From assembly GCA_018466975.1 (NCBI GenBank), contig CM031560.1, positions 1,550,001-1,614,000 of the forward strand: DNA of 64,000 nucleotides, written 5' to 3'. A model generated the notes under the pieces. The model did not search any database, was not told where the DNA came from, and saw only the letters and a list, made by a program, of their open reading frames with translations. Position 1 is the first letter of the stretch. The number at the start of each line of letters is the position of its first letter. This DNA comes from Sparassis latifolia (Eukaryota > Basidiomycota > Agaricomycetes > Polyporales > Sparassidaceae). Below, piece after piece: positions 1-10,562 of the stretch. A program made the position numbers and the translations under genes.

Positions 1-132
1 TGACAGGTAGTCTGTGGTGTGCGATATGCTTGCACACAAAGGCCAAGTAATGCCTTTAGTCTTATAAGTGTTCGACTTATATCACAAAATCTCTTTGATT
101 TGTGATCAGTGTCATTATTGCCATGCAATCTG

Positions 133-640
133 TCTCTGATTTCTGTGAGGGATGATGCTAATATCTTGCCATTCCATGGTATGTCTCTTTCTGTGAGGGT
201 GGATGCTAGTACCCTGCCATTACATGGCATGTCTCTTTTCGTGAGGGTAGACATCAGTACCCTGCCAATAAATAGCACATCTCTTTCTGCGAGGGTGGAT
301 GCCAGTACCCTGCCATTACATGGCACGTCTCTTTTCGTGAGGGTGGATGCCTGTACTCTGCCGTTAAATGGCACATCTCTTTTCATGAGGGTGGATGCCT
401 ATACCCTGCCATTACATGGCACATCTCTTTTCGTGAGGGTGGACACCAGTACCCTACCACTATGTGGCACATCTCTTTTTGCGAGGGTGGATGCCTGTAC
501 CCTACCACTACGTGGCACATCTCTTTTTGTGAGGGTGGATGCCAATACCCTACCACTATGTGGCACATCTCTTTTTGCAATGGTGGATGCCAGTACTGTA
601 TCATTACGTAGCATGTCACTTTCATTAGTGGACGCCAGTA
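133..640. repeat. 48-bp coding tandem repeat, about ten copies
   Basis: Ten or so units of 48 bp (16 codons) run head to tail. Each contains a variant of 'catctctttt' followed by 'gagggtggatgcc' and 'accctgcca'. Copies differ mainly by substitutions and keep the period, so reading frames stay open on both strands. This is expected of a translated minisatellite, and it forms the core region of the repeat-peptide precursor. Confidence 0.9.
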
Positions 641-803
641 CCCAGGTGGTAGTAGATAGTATAAAACCATCTGCAGAAGTAAGCGCTGATGATGAGTCAT
701 TACACAATACTACATTACCTGGTGTATTGACCAATGCATGCTGTAAATAGCAAGCTGGATATATGTAGACAGCAATGGCAATTAGCCAAAGAAGAAACAA
801 CAT
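399..803 (-). CDS. Candidate secreted kexin-processed repeat peptide (KEP) precursor, interrupted by a stop
   Basis: From the ATG at 803 the minus strand encodes a hydrophobic N-terminus (LFLLWLIAIAVYIY) that looks like a signal peptide. A short leader follows, then 16-residue repeats, each ending in Lys-Arg, with a 14-residue core of the form DVPxxGRVxxSTLx before KR. KR is the classic Kex2 site. Fungal KEPs, including dikaritin RiPP precursors and repellent-type peptides, share this design: signal peptide plus tandem cores separated by KR. A TAG at 399-401 ends the listed ORF. The same frame then stays open to the window edge with five or six further, more degenerate units, some reading ER instead of KR. 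No UstY-type or other maturation gene is in view, but the window starts here. The opposite strand is also open across the repeat, but it has no signal peptide or basic sites, so I treat it as a shadow. The function of the peptide is unknown. Confidence 0.55.
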   Translation of the reverse strand: MLFLLWLIAIAVYIYPACYLQHALVNTPGNVVLCNDSSSALTSADGFILSTTTWVLASTNESDMLRNDTVLASTIAKRDVPHSGRVLASTLTKRDVPRSGRVQASTLAKRDVPHSGRVLVSTLTKRDVPCNGRV

Positions 804-1839
804 ATCGGAGTATGCTTGGTGCAACAGAGTTGACGATGATGGTTTGGTAGCAAAAAGCTGAGACTGCGGAACAGGCAGAATTTTTGAATTTAGCACTCTG
901 GGTTAGGTCTAGCTAGGGTCAGACTATAAATTTTGTACTCCTGGTGTTAATGAACTACATCGTGACTAGACTTGGGGTTTCAAAGTGGTTGTAGTGAAAA
1001 CCAACACAACTTGCACAAATAGAGCTCAACAAAAGTGATATAGCAGCCACAATAGGCTGGTGCATCACAATTAGTGAAGTGAGGGAAGCACATAGTAATT
1101 CTAAGATGTAAACCTCAGTATTATTAAAATCTATGCATAAGATAGAGCAGAACACTCTCTTAAACCAAGTAAATCTGAGTAAAACTGGCTGAGATCCCTC
1201 AGTTTTGGATTAGAATGCTCAGCCTAAAGTGTAGAAAAATTGTAAAAATGCCAGTTAAATTTTTGAATGACCCTATAATGCACATAAACATGCTATATAA
1301 AGCGTCTTATTTATTACAAGCAGTGCACATTTGTTTTTCCTGGAAGAAACAAGCAGAAGTGAGAGAAAACAGAGAAAATGGATTATAGCACTGCAGGAAG
1401 TAATGCTGATGTTTTGAACGTAACACCATCGGATGCGGCTCAAAAATCCGGTCAGAATGCCTACCGGGTTTATCAAAATCCGAGTAGAATTGAGTGAGCT
1501 ACAAACCATGCAAGTTTGGCTAGAAGTGTGGGAACCAGTTGCTAGAGACTTGCCTAAATTGGTTAAGGTTTGAGCGGACAACGAAAAAAGTGTCGATGCA
1601 ATCCAAAAAATCGAGCGCATCGACACTTTTTTTCGTTCTCAGCGCTGGTGGCTGAAGAATTACTAAATGCAGCAAAATGTTCAAAGTCAGCACTTCTGTT
1701 TCTGGACTAAAGAGGCGTTCACCAGGTATACCCGGGACCACTATAAAGCTTGGCTTCCAGGTTATTAGCTTCATTAGTAGCTGTTGTAGGGCAGCTTTTA
1801 AGCACTACAAGCTCGGACTTTTGGTATAAGTACAGGTTA
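804..1839. other. AT-rich intergenic stretch with one strong hairpin
   Basis: No gene can be supported here: the short ORFs have no recognisable domain and no coherent splicing. The one clear structure is an inverted repeat at 1580-1637, listed separately. Confidence 0.6.
1580..1637. repeat. Inverted repeat / hairpin with about 20-bp arms
   Basis: The left arm (1580-1599, AACGA5-6 GTGTCGATGC) and right arm (1617-1637, GCATCGACAC T7 CGTT) are complementary except for one A/T length difference, with a loop of about 17 nt. It would form a stable hairpin flanked by A and T runs. It could be a tiny MITE end pair or a structured transcript; nothing nearby says which. Confidence 0.75.
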
Positions 1840-2480
1840 TAACAACAATTGTAACAGGTCTTGCACGTCTGAGCTATTGTAAGGTCTCTACAAACCCATA
1901 CTAGGTGGCATTTCAGACTATTGTAAGGCCTTTACAAACACAAACTTGACATAGCAGAATATTATGAGGCCTTTACAAACTGATACTAGAGGGTGCGCTA
2001 GAATTCAATAAACAGTATAATAAGGCATTGTAGGAGGCTTACTGAATATTACTAAACAACATGCTAGAAGTCAATATATCCCTTTGTAGGCTACTGTAAG
2101 ACCCTTACCAACTGATACTAAGTGGCCTATTAAACCATTGTAAGCATCTTATAAATTGATACTAGATGACATATCCAACTATTGTAAGGCCCTTATAAAT
2201 CGCATACTAGGACATTTAGTAGAGAGTACTAGACACTATTGTAGGTTACTGGATATTCTTACAAAGTGACATCAGGTAATATATTCAGACTATTGTAAGC
2301 TCATTACAAAGTGATACTAAAAAGTATATTAGGAGCCAGTGTAATAGGCTATTGTTGACATTGCTGAACATTACTAGACAATATACTAAGAGTCAGTAGG
2401 CGACTTCATAGACTATTCAATAGTACGGCCCTTATCAACCCACACAACTTCTCAATGTATAGTGGGACATTGTAGGACAC
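1840..2480. repeat. Degenerate tandem array, about 43-bp period
   Basis: Units resemble 'attgtaaggCCttTACAAac..gatactag..gacata'. They recur near 1878, 1920, 1960, 2091, 2137, 2180 and 2283 with a spacing of roughly 40-44 bp. Each unit contains a small internal palindrome (ttgtaagg/ccttacaa). Divergence between copies is high, so this is an old satellite-like array with no coding capacity. Confidence 0.65.
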
Positions 2481-2559
2481 TTACACATTATTAAATGGTA
2501 TACTAGGAGTTCATACAAGATGTTATAACAATTTCTTGTATACATTTTAATACATTGTT

Positions 2560-3175
2560 ATAGGCACATTTGTAACAGTTTCTAGTGTCATGTAGTGATT
2601 CTTATAGGTAATAATTTTGTAGTGACTCTTGTAGGAACATTTGTAACAGTTTTTAGGGTCACACTTTGTAGTAATTCATATAAGTACGTTGGTAACAGTT
2701 TTTGTAGTGATTCTTGTAGGCACATTAGTAACAGTTTCTAGTGTTATTTTTTGTAGTAGTTCTTATAGGCACGTTGGTAACATTTTTTGTAGTGATTCTT
2801 GTAGGCACGTTAGTAACAGTTTCTGGTGTTATTTTTTGTAGTGGTTCTTATAGGCACATTGGTAACATTTTTTGTAGTGATTCTTATAAACACATTTGTA
2901 ACAGTTTTTAGGGTCACATTTTGTAGTAATTCATATAAGTACGTTGGTAACATTTTTTGTAGTGATTCTTGTAGGAACATTTGTAACAGTTTCTAGGGTC
3001 ATTTTTTGTAGTGATTCTTATAGGTAACAATTTTGTAGTGATTCTTGTAGGAACATTTGTAACAGTTTCTAGGGTCATTTTTGTAGTGATGCACATAAGT
3101 ACATTGGTAACATTTTTTGTAGTGATTCTTGTAGGCACATTTGTAACAGTTTTCAGTGATATTTTTTGCAGTAGG
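2560..3175. repeat. Satellite-like array of alternating 48- and 37-bp half-units
   Basis: The array is built from 'ttttgtagtgattcttgtag' followed by 'gcacattngtaacag', in two alternating half-units. One is about 48 bp and carries 'tttctagggtca'; the other is about 37 bp and ends 'ggtaacatt'. Together they give a higher-order period near 85 bp over about 600 bp. Copies are much better conserved than in the array just upstream. No protein is supported; the small ORFs here are repeat artefacts. Confidence 0.75.
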
Positions 3176-3325
3176 CTGTTATATATGATACCATATCATT
3201 TAGTAGAGATGGTTAGATATATCATTATGCACTGTAAGGTTCTTAAAAATGTATCCTAATTACACTTCTATAATCTTATATAGTCATTACACACATATAC
3301 TAACCTTTTAGCCCTCAATGTCCCA

Positions 3326-3981
3326 TCACTGGTAAGAATGATTCTCTTCATTTCTCAAGAATTGTAACTTCAACAGCTCCTGACTTTCCCCATTTGGGCA
3401 AGTGTATTCTGAGGTCAGAAATATTTTTAAAAGGCAGAAAAAGGCGGAAAATTTAGAAACATGACCTAGGTAACCATGGGCACCTTAGGTAAGTCAGTTT
3501 CCAAATTAGGAAACTGACTAAGCAGGCCTTCATGTCGTTCACCTCAGTATTGCAAAAGTGGTTTGTCACTCAAATCTTAATGAAATTGAATGTTCTAAAG
3601 TGCGAAATAGGGCTATTTTTTGGTTTCAATTCAATGGTGATGGTTACAATGCATTGAAGTTAGTATAACACTCTATAGAACATAATTTCAATGTTCTCTG
3701 AGATGGGGCTGTTATCTGTTATCTAATCTAAGTGCTGCAGCCATGCATCTGTTGATGGTTATTTATACAAGTCGCACCGGTTTTCATTACAACTGTTTTG
3801 AACATCCACCTATACTCAACTTGTAGTTGGACAAGAAGAGCCATTAGAATGTTTGTAGCTAAGTTCTACCTCCAGAATTTTCCTACAGTTAAAAGAAAAG
3901 TGCGTCACGGTTCACCTCAGCCTCCAAAGACCCACCGCTTATAAGAACGATTCTCTTCGTTCCTCAGGAATTGTAACTTTG
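3326..3981. repeat. Dispersed direct repeat pair, about 45 bp each
   Basis: The stretches near 3326-3372 and 3935-3981 both read approximately 'aagaaYgattctcttcRtt', then 'tctcaRgaattgtaact', with only a handful of mismatches. They lie about 610 bp apart in the same orientation. They could be decayed terminal repeats of one element or scattered satellite copies. The DNA between them has no recognisable gene. Confidence 0.5.
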
Positions 3982-4924
3982 ACAATTGACAATAACTGGT
4001 GAGTAGTGAACAATTCTTCCCCCAGGTAACTGGGGTATTATTATACAACAATGGCCACCACTGGTGGCTTAGAAACCCCGCACCGGGTCTCTCGTCCTCT
4101 TCGATCGAGCAGTCCTGTGGAGGAAGGTCTGCAATGGGAAATTTTGAGGCTGAGCGTGACCTGCTGCCACTGCTCTAGTGACGTATCTCGTGCAGGAGGA
4201 TATGACGCACATGATACAGAAGACTGTCGACTGTTTGCAGGGGTTGAACTCCATGCTCCCGACCACGCATCGCCGCTCGGGAGAGAAACTCACGGTTTCT
4301 TACTTTATTTTGGTCCTCCATCGTTCTCCTCTATTCTACGCCGTTCTACAGAGTCTAAAATGGACCAGTAGCCTGGTGGAGTCGCTGAGCGAGCTTTGAG
4401 CTTAAGGGCACCATCAGCCTTCAGGTGGTTTTGGCACGACGGCAACACGTGTGGTGACCATGCTCGAAGTAACATTTGACGTGACATTCTTTGAAGATTT
4501 TGACTTGGAGAAAAGAGACAGGTCTGACGACGACAGGCCAGCCGTGCCAGCCGCCATGGTCACATACATCGTGGTCATCGATAAAGAGAGTATAAAAGTC
4601 GCAGTGCAAACTCAATTGTAGTGATGGCTATTTAAGAATTTGAAGAATACACCACCGTGAAGGTCAAAATGATCAACAAATCGAGAAATTTTCGGGAGAA
4701 GGATGCACGACAGAAAACTCATAAGGACAAAGGATTAGGTGGTCTATATGTTGGGTCCATTTCACGTTGTTTGCAGTTTTCACTGGTTGCCCAGACACGA
4801 ACGACGATGAAGATCAGCAGAGGAAGAAGGAAAAGAAAACATGAGAGACTGCCAGAGCACGTCGCGGTGTCTGCGCATTAACACATCACATGATCGTTAA
4901 ATATGATTCCTGGAATATACCAAT
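3982..4924. other. No supported gene
   Basis: Several ORFs of 60-106 codons overlap on both strands, the longest being 4051-4371 on the plus strand. I see no domain, no convincing intron chain and no codon bias that favours one frame. I leave the stretch unannotated. Confidence 0.5.
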
Positions 4925-5511
4925 ATCAGGAAAACCCAACTTTTACTTATGGGACTTATTCCGACTTTTTATCCTTTTTTGCCTTATTTAAGGCCCATAA
5001 GTTCCCAAAAGTCGACTTTTAAGTCTCTAAGGAAATATGACTTACTATCAGTGACCCGGATATGCCATACGACCCAGAAGTGCCATATTTTTTCCTACAG
5101 CTGGATCCTTTGCACTGATTGCCTCAAAATTATTTGTAGATGCTCTTGTACATTGTATTTTAACACTGTAAAAATTTGAGAATTAAATGTGGCCAACCTG
5201 GGTCCCACAAAAATCGGGATTGTATGAGCAAATTTGGCTGGTGCCACACCTCGGCATGTCACCAAAATGTTCAACCCTGCTCAAAAAAATCAGAAAAATG
5301 GTCTCTAGTATTCTATATACTATCGAAACATTCTCTGAGATGCTGAAGTCAATCGGACAAGACAGCGTGCAGCGGGACCAGAAGTGCCATATTATGGCAC
5401 ATCCGGGTCATCGATAGTATGGACTTTTGTCCTTTTTTACCTTATTTAAGGCTTATAAGTGCATTTAAGTCACATAAGAACACCTTTAAGTAAAAGTTGG
5501 ATTTTCCTGAT
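4925..5511. mobile_element. 587-bp inverted-repeat element (MITE-like)
   Basis: The ends are inverted: the left begins ATCAGGAAAACCCAACTTTT and the right end is its complement with one mismatch over the first 25 bp. Imperfect complementarity continues inward for about 150 bp; both arms carry an 'actatc..tgacccggat.tgccat' block at similar depth. The interior of about 280 bp has no coding capacity. The target duplication is not clear. The right end abuts a hAT-type terminus at 5512. Confidence 0.75.
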
Positions 5512-5560
5512 GAAGGGGTATGCATAAATCGGATTTACAAAATCTGGTTACAATGCGTTG
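5512..5560 (+). repeat. Solo hAT-like element terminus
   Basis: The sequence AAGGGGTATGCATAAATCGG, followed by 'atttac' and 'aaaatctggtta', matches the left end of the hAT-like element at 45,550 for about 45 bp apart from one insertion. No matching right terminus (TGCATGCCCCTTG) is found downstream, so this is a truncated or split copy. Confidence 0.6.
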
Positions 5561-5766
5561 CATATGAAACTGGAATAATCGCATTCACTGAGTGAAATCC
5601 TAACATCATATTTTCTACTCTGAATGTGTATCTCAATATTGGCTTCTCCCATATACAGATACTCAGCTACTTGCTTCACAGGTATTTTCCACCAACGCCC
5701 AGTCTCTACGACCACTCTGGTCTCACACTGGCAAGATTGTCACTTCCAGGAAATTATCCAGCCTAG

Positions 5767-6347
5767 CGTACTACACTACATGCCCCCGAGGTAATTCTCG
5801 GTTGCCCGTGGAGTGCATCCGGAGATATCTGGAACTTCGGCTGCCTTGTCAGTGTTCTCCACCTAGGACATGCATCGCCCAACACTGACCATCTGATGTT
5901 CTAGATATCTAAACTTCTGATTGGCTTCTGGTTGTTTGAGTTCAGAGCAAACGGAAAGATCTGGAGTGCTGAGGAGGATCATCTGGCTAGAATGAGAAAA
6001 GCCCCAGTACGACATTTGATCCCTCCTTTCTGTCCAAATGCGAGCACAGGGCAAAGTTCTTCAATACAGATGGTGAGATTAGTCTTCATTCATTATCGGT
6101 GGACACATCTCACATCGTTGACCTCTATTTCTTATACATGCTAGAATCTTTTGCACATTTTACATGCCAACAGCTGATGTGGCCGTTAGACAAATTTCTC
6201 GAGAATTTTGCGGTTTTTAATCCTGAACACGAGAACTTCAGAGATGCTCGACAGTTTTTGCATCGGTGCTTATGGTTGATACCAGAAGAGCGAGCAACTG
6301 CTCGGGAGTTGATTGATGACCCATGGCTCGCAAACGTATGTGTATGA
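5767..6347 (+). pseudogene. 3' fragment of an SR-protein-kinase-like Ser/Thr kinase gene
   Basis: The C-lobe of a protein kinase can be read. An APEVILG motif with a following DIWNFGCL block lies at 5767-5847. FEFRANGKIWSAEEDHLARM is near 5935. The closing block ENFRDARQFLHRCLW..PEERATARELIDDPWLA ends at the stop at 6345. These correspond to subdomains VIII-IX and XI of SRPK-type kinases. The N-lobe, HRD and DFG segments are missing, and splicing between blocks is not clean. A hAT terminus and a MITE lie immediately upstream, so the fragment was probably cut or carried by transposition. I see no functional enzyme. Confidence 0.7.
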
Positions 6348-7092
6348 GCATTCAGAATGTAAGTCACCACAGTGCAGACTCTCACATTTTTTGTAGACGA
6401 CTTCAAAAGGTTTCATGGATGTTTGAATATCTTTGTATTTCATAGGACACACCCGGGTCTTCCACCATACAGACTGGGTAGTGCAAATGTTGATACCCCC
6501 ATCCCGCTCTCTGTTTCTATTATGCCACTGAATGTCTTGAATTCGAGCAAGGCATCCGATGCAATGAATAATGGAGCCACTGATACTGTAACCAGGTATA
6601 TATTGGCTTGACTTGAACAGACTCCCTGGCACTGATGAGAGGCAAATTATATTTCTATGATGTATATATGGTATAATGTATACTTTAAATGATTGGTTAC
6701 AATGTATTGACCATGTACCTTGACAAACAGCGGAATAGGATGACAACCGTATGCCACTGATTATTCCTTGTCTTCATCACTGATTTCACCGAACTCGGTA
6801 TTGTCAATAGCCCCCGGTTCTTCATGAGCGACACCTAACTCGCGCCGTTCTGCTCCAATACGTATCAGATGTAATCATTGTACTACTGCTAATGAGAAGT
6901 GTACGTACCTTTGTCAAATCCTTTGTAATTCTGCATGTTCAACAGGCCGAACACTTCGAAGGTGACCGGTGACCGGTGACCCTCAGTAAAAACCGGAAGT
7001 CTCATAATGTCATATGTAATCACGTATAGTCTTAGTTAGTCAAACTGCAGACATGTCATAGTCAAAACTGTAAAGTCGAGAATCAGAAGAAA

Positions 7093-7344
7093 ACTGCCAA
7101 GACATTTGTCAGATAATAGTCTGCAGTAGTCAAGATGCTTCACAATGACATACTGCTGTTAGAATGTGTTGAGCCCTTCTTCCAAATTCTCTTCCTCTGC
7201 TTCTCCAACCTCTCCTCTACTGCCAAGATATTTGTCAGATAATAGTCTGCAATAGTCAAGATGCTTCACAATGACATACTGCTGTTAGAATGTGTTGAGC
7301 CCTTCTTCCAAATTCTCTTCCTCTGCTTCTCCAACCTCTCCTCT
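7093..7344. repeat. 126-bp tandem duplication
   Basis: Copy 1 (7093-7218) and copy 2 (7219-7344) start ACTGCCAAGA and differ at only about two positions. The unit has no ORF of note. It lies just downstream of the Plavaka relic, and the near identity implies a recent duplication. Confidence 0.9.
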
Positions 7345-7359
7345 TTCTTCTGGGGTCAG

Positions 7360-10300
7360 TCAATCAAGTACTGAATGCTTTCTGAGCACATAGACAGCAG
7401 TTTTGTAGTTCCAAACTCCAACAATATCCACAATTTCTGAAATTTGTGCAATCTTAATCTCATTAGACCACATTCCCTTCCAAGTCTTCAGTGGGCATGT
7501 TATGTTATGGATTGGATGATAGACAACCATTTTCACACCATTAAATCTGTAGAATGCAAGGGCTTCACCAAAAATTGGAACCATGCCTCCAGCTGAATGT
7601 CCTTCAAAATAATGATGGGATTTCGAGAGAGGATTGCCACGGTGAAGTTCACTTAAGCGGCTATTCAAGACAGCCTTTTAACTGCCTACACGTAGCTTTC
7701 CATATCTTGTAACAGCTGAGTCTAGATCAAAGGCAACTTGCTGTGACTCTGAGATTGCTTGAAACTGCTGATAAAATTCTGTCCCCAAGTTATGCTTTTT
7801 TTTGGTTATATTGACCTTCGAAAAAAGTGAGGACTTGTTGGTTACGAGTTGATTGGGAGTGGGTGCGAGTGATAGATAGTAGAGAAGAAGGGATTCAACA
7901 AGTTGTCTTTCTAAAATCAAATTGGCCAAATTGGCAAATGGTGCCTTCTTGGAATGAACTTTTAAACCAAGTTCTCCAATAGTTCTCTCCATGGTAGCTT
8001 GTGAGCCAAGGCGAACAGAGCCATACCATTTGATATGGAGTGGCACATGAATCAACTGAAAAATGCATAGCTGAAATCTTGAAATCTTCTCTGGATCAGC
8101 TCCAATGTAGAGTGTCTGGAACCCTGTTAGAAATGATACAATCTTGTCATGAAGCCATCTGATCTCCAAATCACTTTGTGGCTTGATAGTCATGGCAAAC
8201 TCCACAATTTCCACAAACTGGGAAAAGTTGTAAGAAACCATAGTGTTGAAGCCTAGTTCAAGTCCAATTGGAAGAATATACCAGTGAAGCTAAACCATCC
8301 ATTCATAAATTTTGTATTGGCTTTGGCATTTCAAATATGGGTCGCGAACTGGTCCACAAAATGAGGAAGGAAGTGAAGACATTGCATTCTGAAACCAGGC
8401 TTTCAAATAATGCTGCCTTCTCTTTGCTGAGATAAATTGGGTCTTGAGGTGAACTATGAATGGTCCACATATCCCATATGAATGCCAGTTCATTTTCATA
8501 GTGAATGTGAAAGGGGTCCAAAGGAAAGAATGATGGATGTATAAATGCAGGACTTGCTGCAGCTAGAGGCATACAAGAAATTCCTGTTTCTCGTGTAATA
8601 GCTGCTTGCCCTCATTTTGAGGTGGTATAAAGAAGCTGCTCAATTATCTCCCAATATTTTGTTTCTGTCTGCAGTGGCAAATTATTGAGATCATAGAAAG
8701 GTGGGCGACTAGGATTATATCTTGCATTCTCTGGTGGTGAGATAGGATAATATTGTGCCTTTGCCCCTTTTTTAGGCTTGATCGTGCACCTTAAACTTTG
8801 CTAAATCGGTCACCATGAAGTGCTGAATGTCCTGCCATCCCGTTCATTTTTGCAGAGCCTAGCATATCTCCAAGCACCATGCAAAGAAATGCATGATTCA
8901 TAAAGTAGGAGGAATCAATGGCATCCCACATCCAGATTCCCTCACTTGCCATGGCTAAATCTTCAAAGAGAGGATAGAGGAAGGATTCAAGGTTTCCTGG
9001 ACTATGAGGGCCTGGAATAGTCATAGGAATGATAATCTGATGTGATTTACAGCGAAATTTGGGAGGAAGGTTGAGTAATATCAGGATAAGAATCCAGGTG
9101 TCTGATTGTTTCTTCATTGTAAGCTGAGCACCATCTGTGGATAAAGCAAATGCAATATCTCGAGGATTCTTGAACAGATTCATTCTTGTATAATGATGAA
9201 TGTGCACATTAGAATCTGAAAAGTCTGAATATAGCCTTTGAGACTATAAAGCTGTGAATTTATTTGAAGCATATTAAAAATTCAAATAAAACTCACTTGT
9301 GAAGCATCCGCAAGCAATTTTAAGGCCTGCTGTAAACATTTATCTCTATAGCGTAGAAGCCTTGCAGTTTCCAGATTTGCAAACATAGCTTTAAGAACTG
9401 CTGTAAATGAGTTGTAAAGCATTTGTGCTTTTGGCTTGTTTTTGGCTCTGTAATGTGACCTTCCACAAATTTGACCATCTCAAATATAGGGACAGGTATC
9501 CATTTTCTCGAATTGGCCAGTATATGCAATGCAGCTCCGCGGACACATATCAACTTGCAACAGCTTGGTGTCTGTCAAAGTGGCTGCTAACTTGCATACC
9601 AAATATAGAGATTGAATATCCATGTGACTTGCATCTGCCAAAACCTTTCCATGATACTTGTATGCTTTTACAGTGCCATTGGATAGTTTCCATGCAATGT
9701 AATGTCGAAGAGATTGAAACTCCGAAGGAGTTAATTCACGTGGTAGCGAGGCAGAGAATGGAGGTTCCAAAGGGCAGGAATATCCACATAGCAGAATTTT
9801 CTGCAAATTGGTTTGCACTTGAGGATATTAAAAATCCATCAGCTCTATGATAGGCTCCATGCCATCGCTTTCATCCTGTGTGTCCTCGGTATCACTTGTA
9901 TCAATATCACTTGTATCAGTGTCCATTGTATCACCATCACTTAAGTAAGTTGCTTCTTGATCTTGAACTTGAGGAGGAAATGTAAGGAGGTCTTCTTCCT
10001 CATCCTTGTCTTCATCTGCTTCCTGGTCTTCTTTCTGGTCTTCTTCCTGATCTTCTTCCTGGTCTTCTTCCTCATCATTGCTTATATTCTCCTCCATATT
10101 TTTATCAACCTCCATAGCCTGTCCTTGGTCCATATCTTTATCTGCTAAATCTTCTTTACCAGTTATAGTCAAATTCTTGTTCACATTCAAATCTAAGAAT
10201 GTATCAGCTCTAAGTTTAATAAATTATCCACAAAATGGAGAGATGAGACTATAGTTAGTGAACTGGTAGCCAGAATCTATCCAGTCTGCTAACTGCCAGT

Positions 10301-10562
10301 GAGGCTCAATCTCACCACCATCTCTCTGATTTACTGATAACAAACCAGAACACTTACATGCAGCTGGTATATCACGAGAAGTTTGGAATGATGCATCCCG
10401 TAACATCTGAGTGTTCAAGAGAATACAATTTTGAAGACGGTCTCGATAGGCTTCTGTGTGAAATGGTTGTTCAAGCTGTTCAACGTCTTGGTAAAGGTGT
10501 TTTCGAAGAGTGGATAGACTACGCTCCTTGCCGGGATGACATTTGCTGCACTTGCAGATCAT
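7360..10562 (-). pseudogene. Plavaka-type (CACTA-related) DNA transposase, decayed
   Basis: Homologous blocks run in order on the minus strand. An N-terminal Cys-rich motif CKCSKCHPGKERSLSTLRKH starts at 10562. An acidic Glu/Asp linker lies at 9828-10190. Then come MCPRSCIAYTGQF with DTCPY at about 9500-9560, the catalytic-core block STDGAQLTMKKQSDTW with IPGPHSPGNLESFL near 9000-9150, and a C-terminal MERTIGELG block near 7980. These are hallmarks of basidiomycete Plavaka transposases. The core has an Asp in the STDG motif, where the first acidic residue of the DDE-type catalytic site is expected. The copy is dead: a TGA follows DTCPYI near 9485 and a TAA lies at 7678-7680, both inside otherwise continuous frame. 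Introns such as the one near 9250-9300 are still visible. Confidence 0.8.

Noticed and set aside
109..750. Plus-strand 213-codon ORF across the 48-bp repeat as a protein gene
   Set aside because: The repeat has no stops on either strand, so long frames are expected on both. Only the minus strand adds a signal peptide and periodic dibasic sites.
4051..4371. 106-codon plus ORF as a hypothetical protein
   Set aside because: Overlapping minus and plus frames of similar length, no domain and no splice support.
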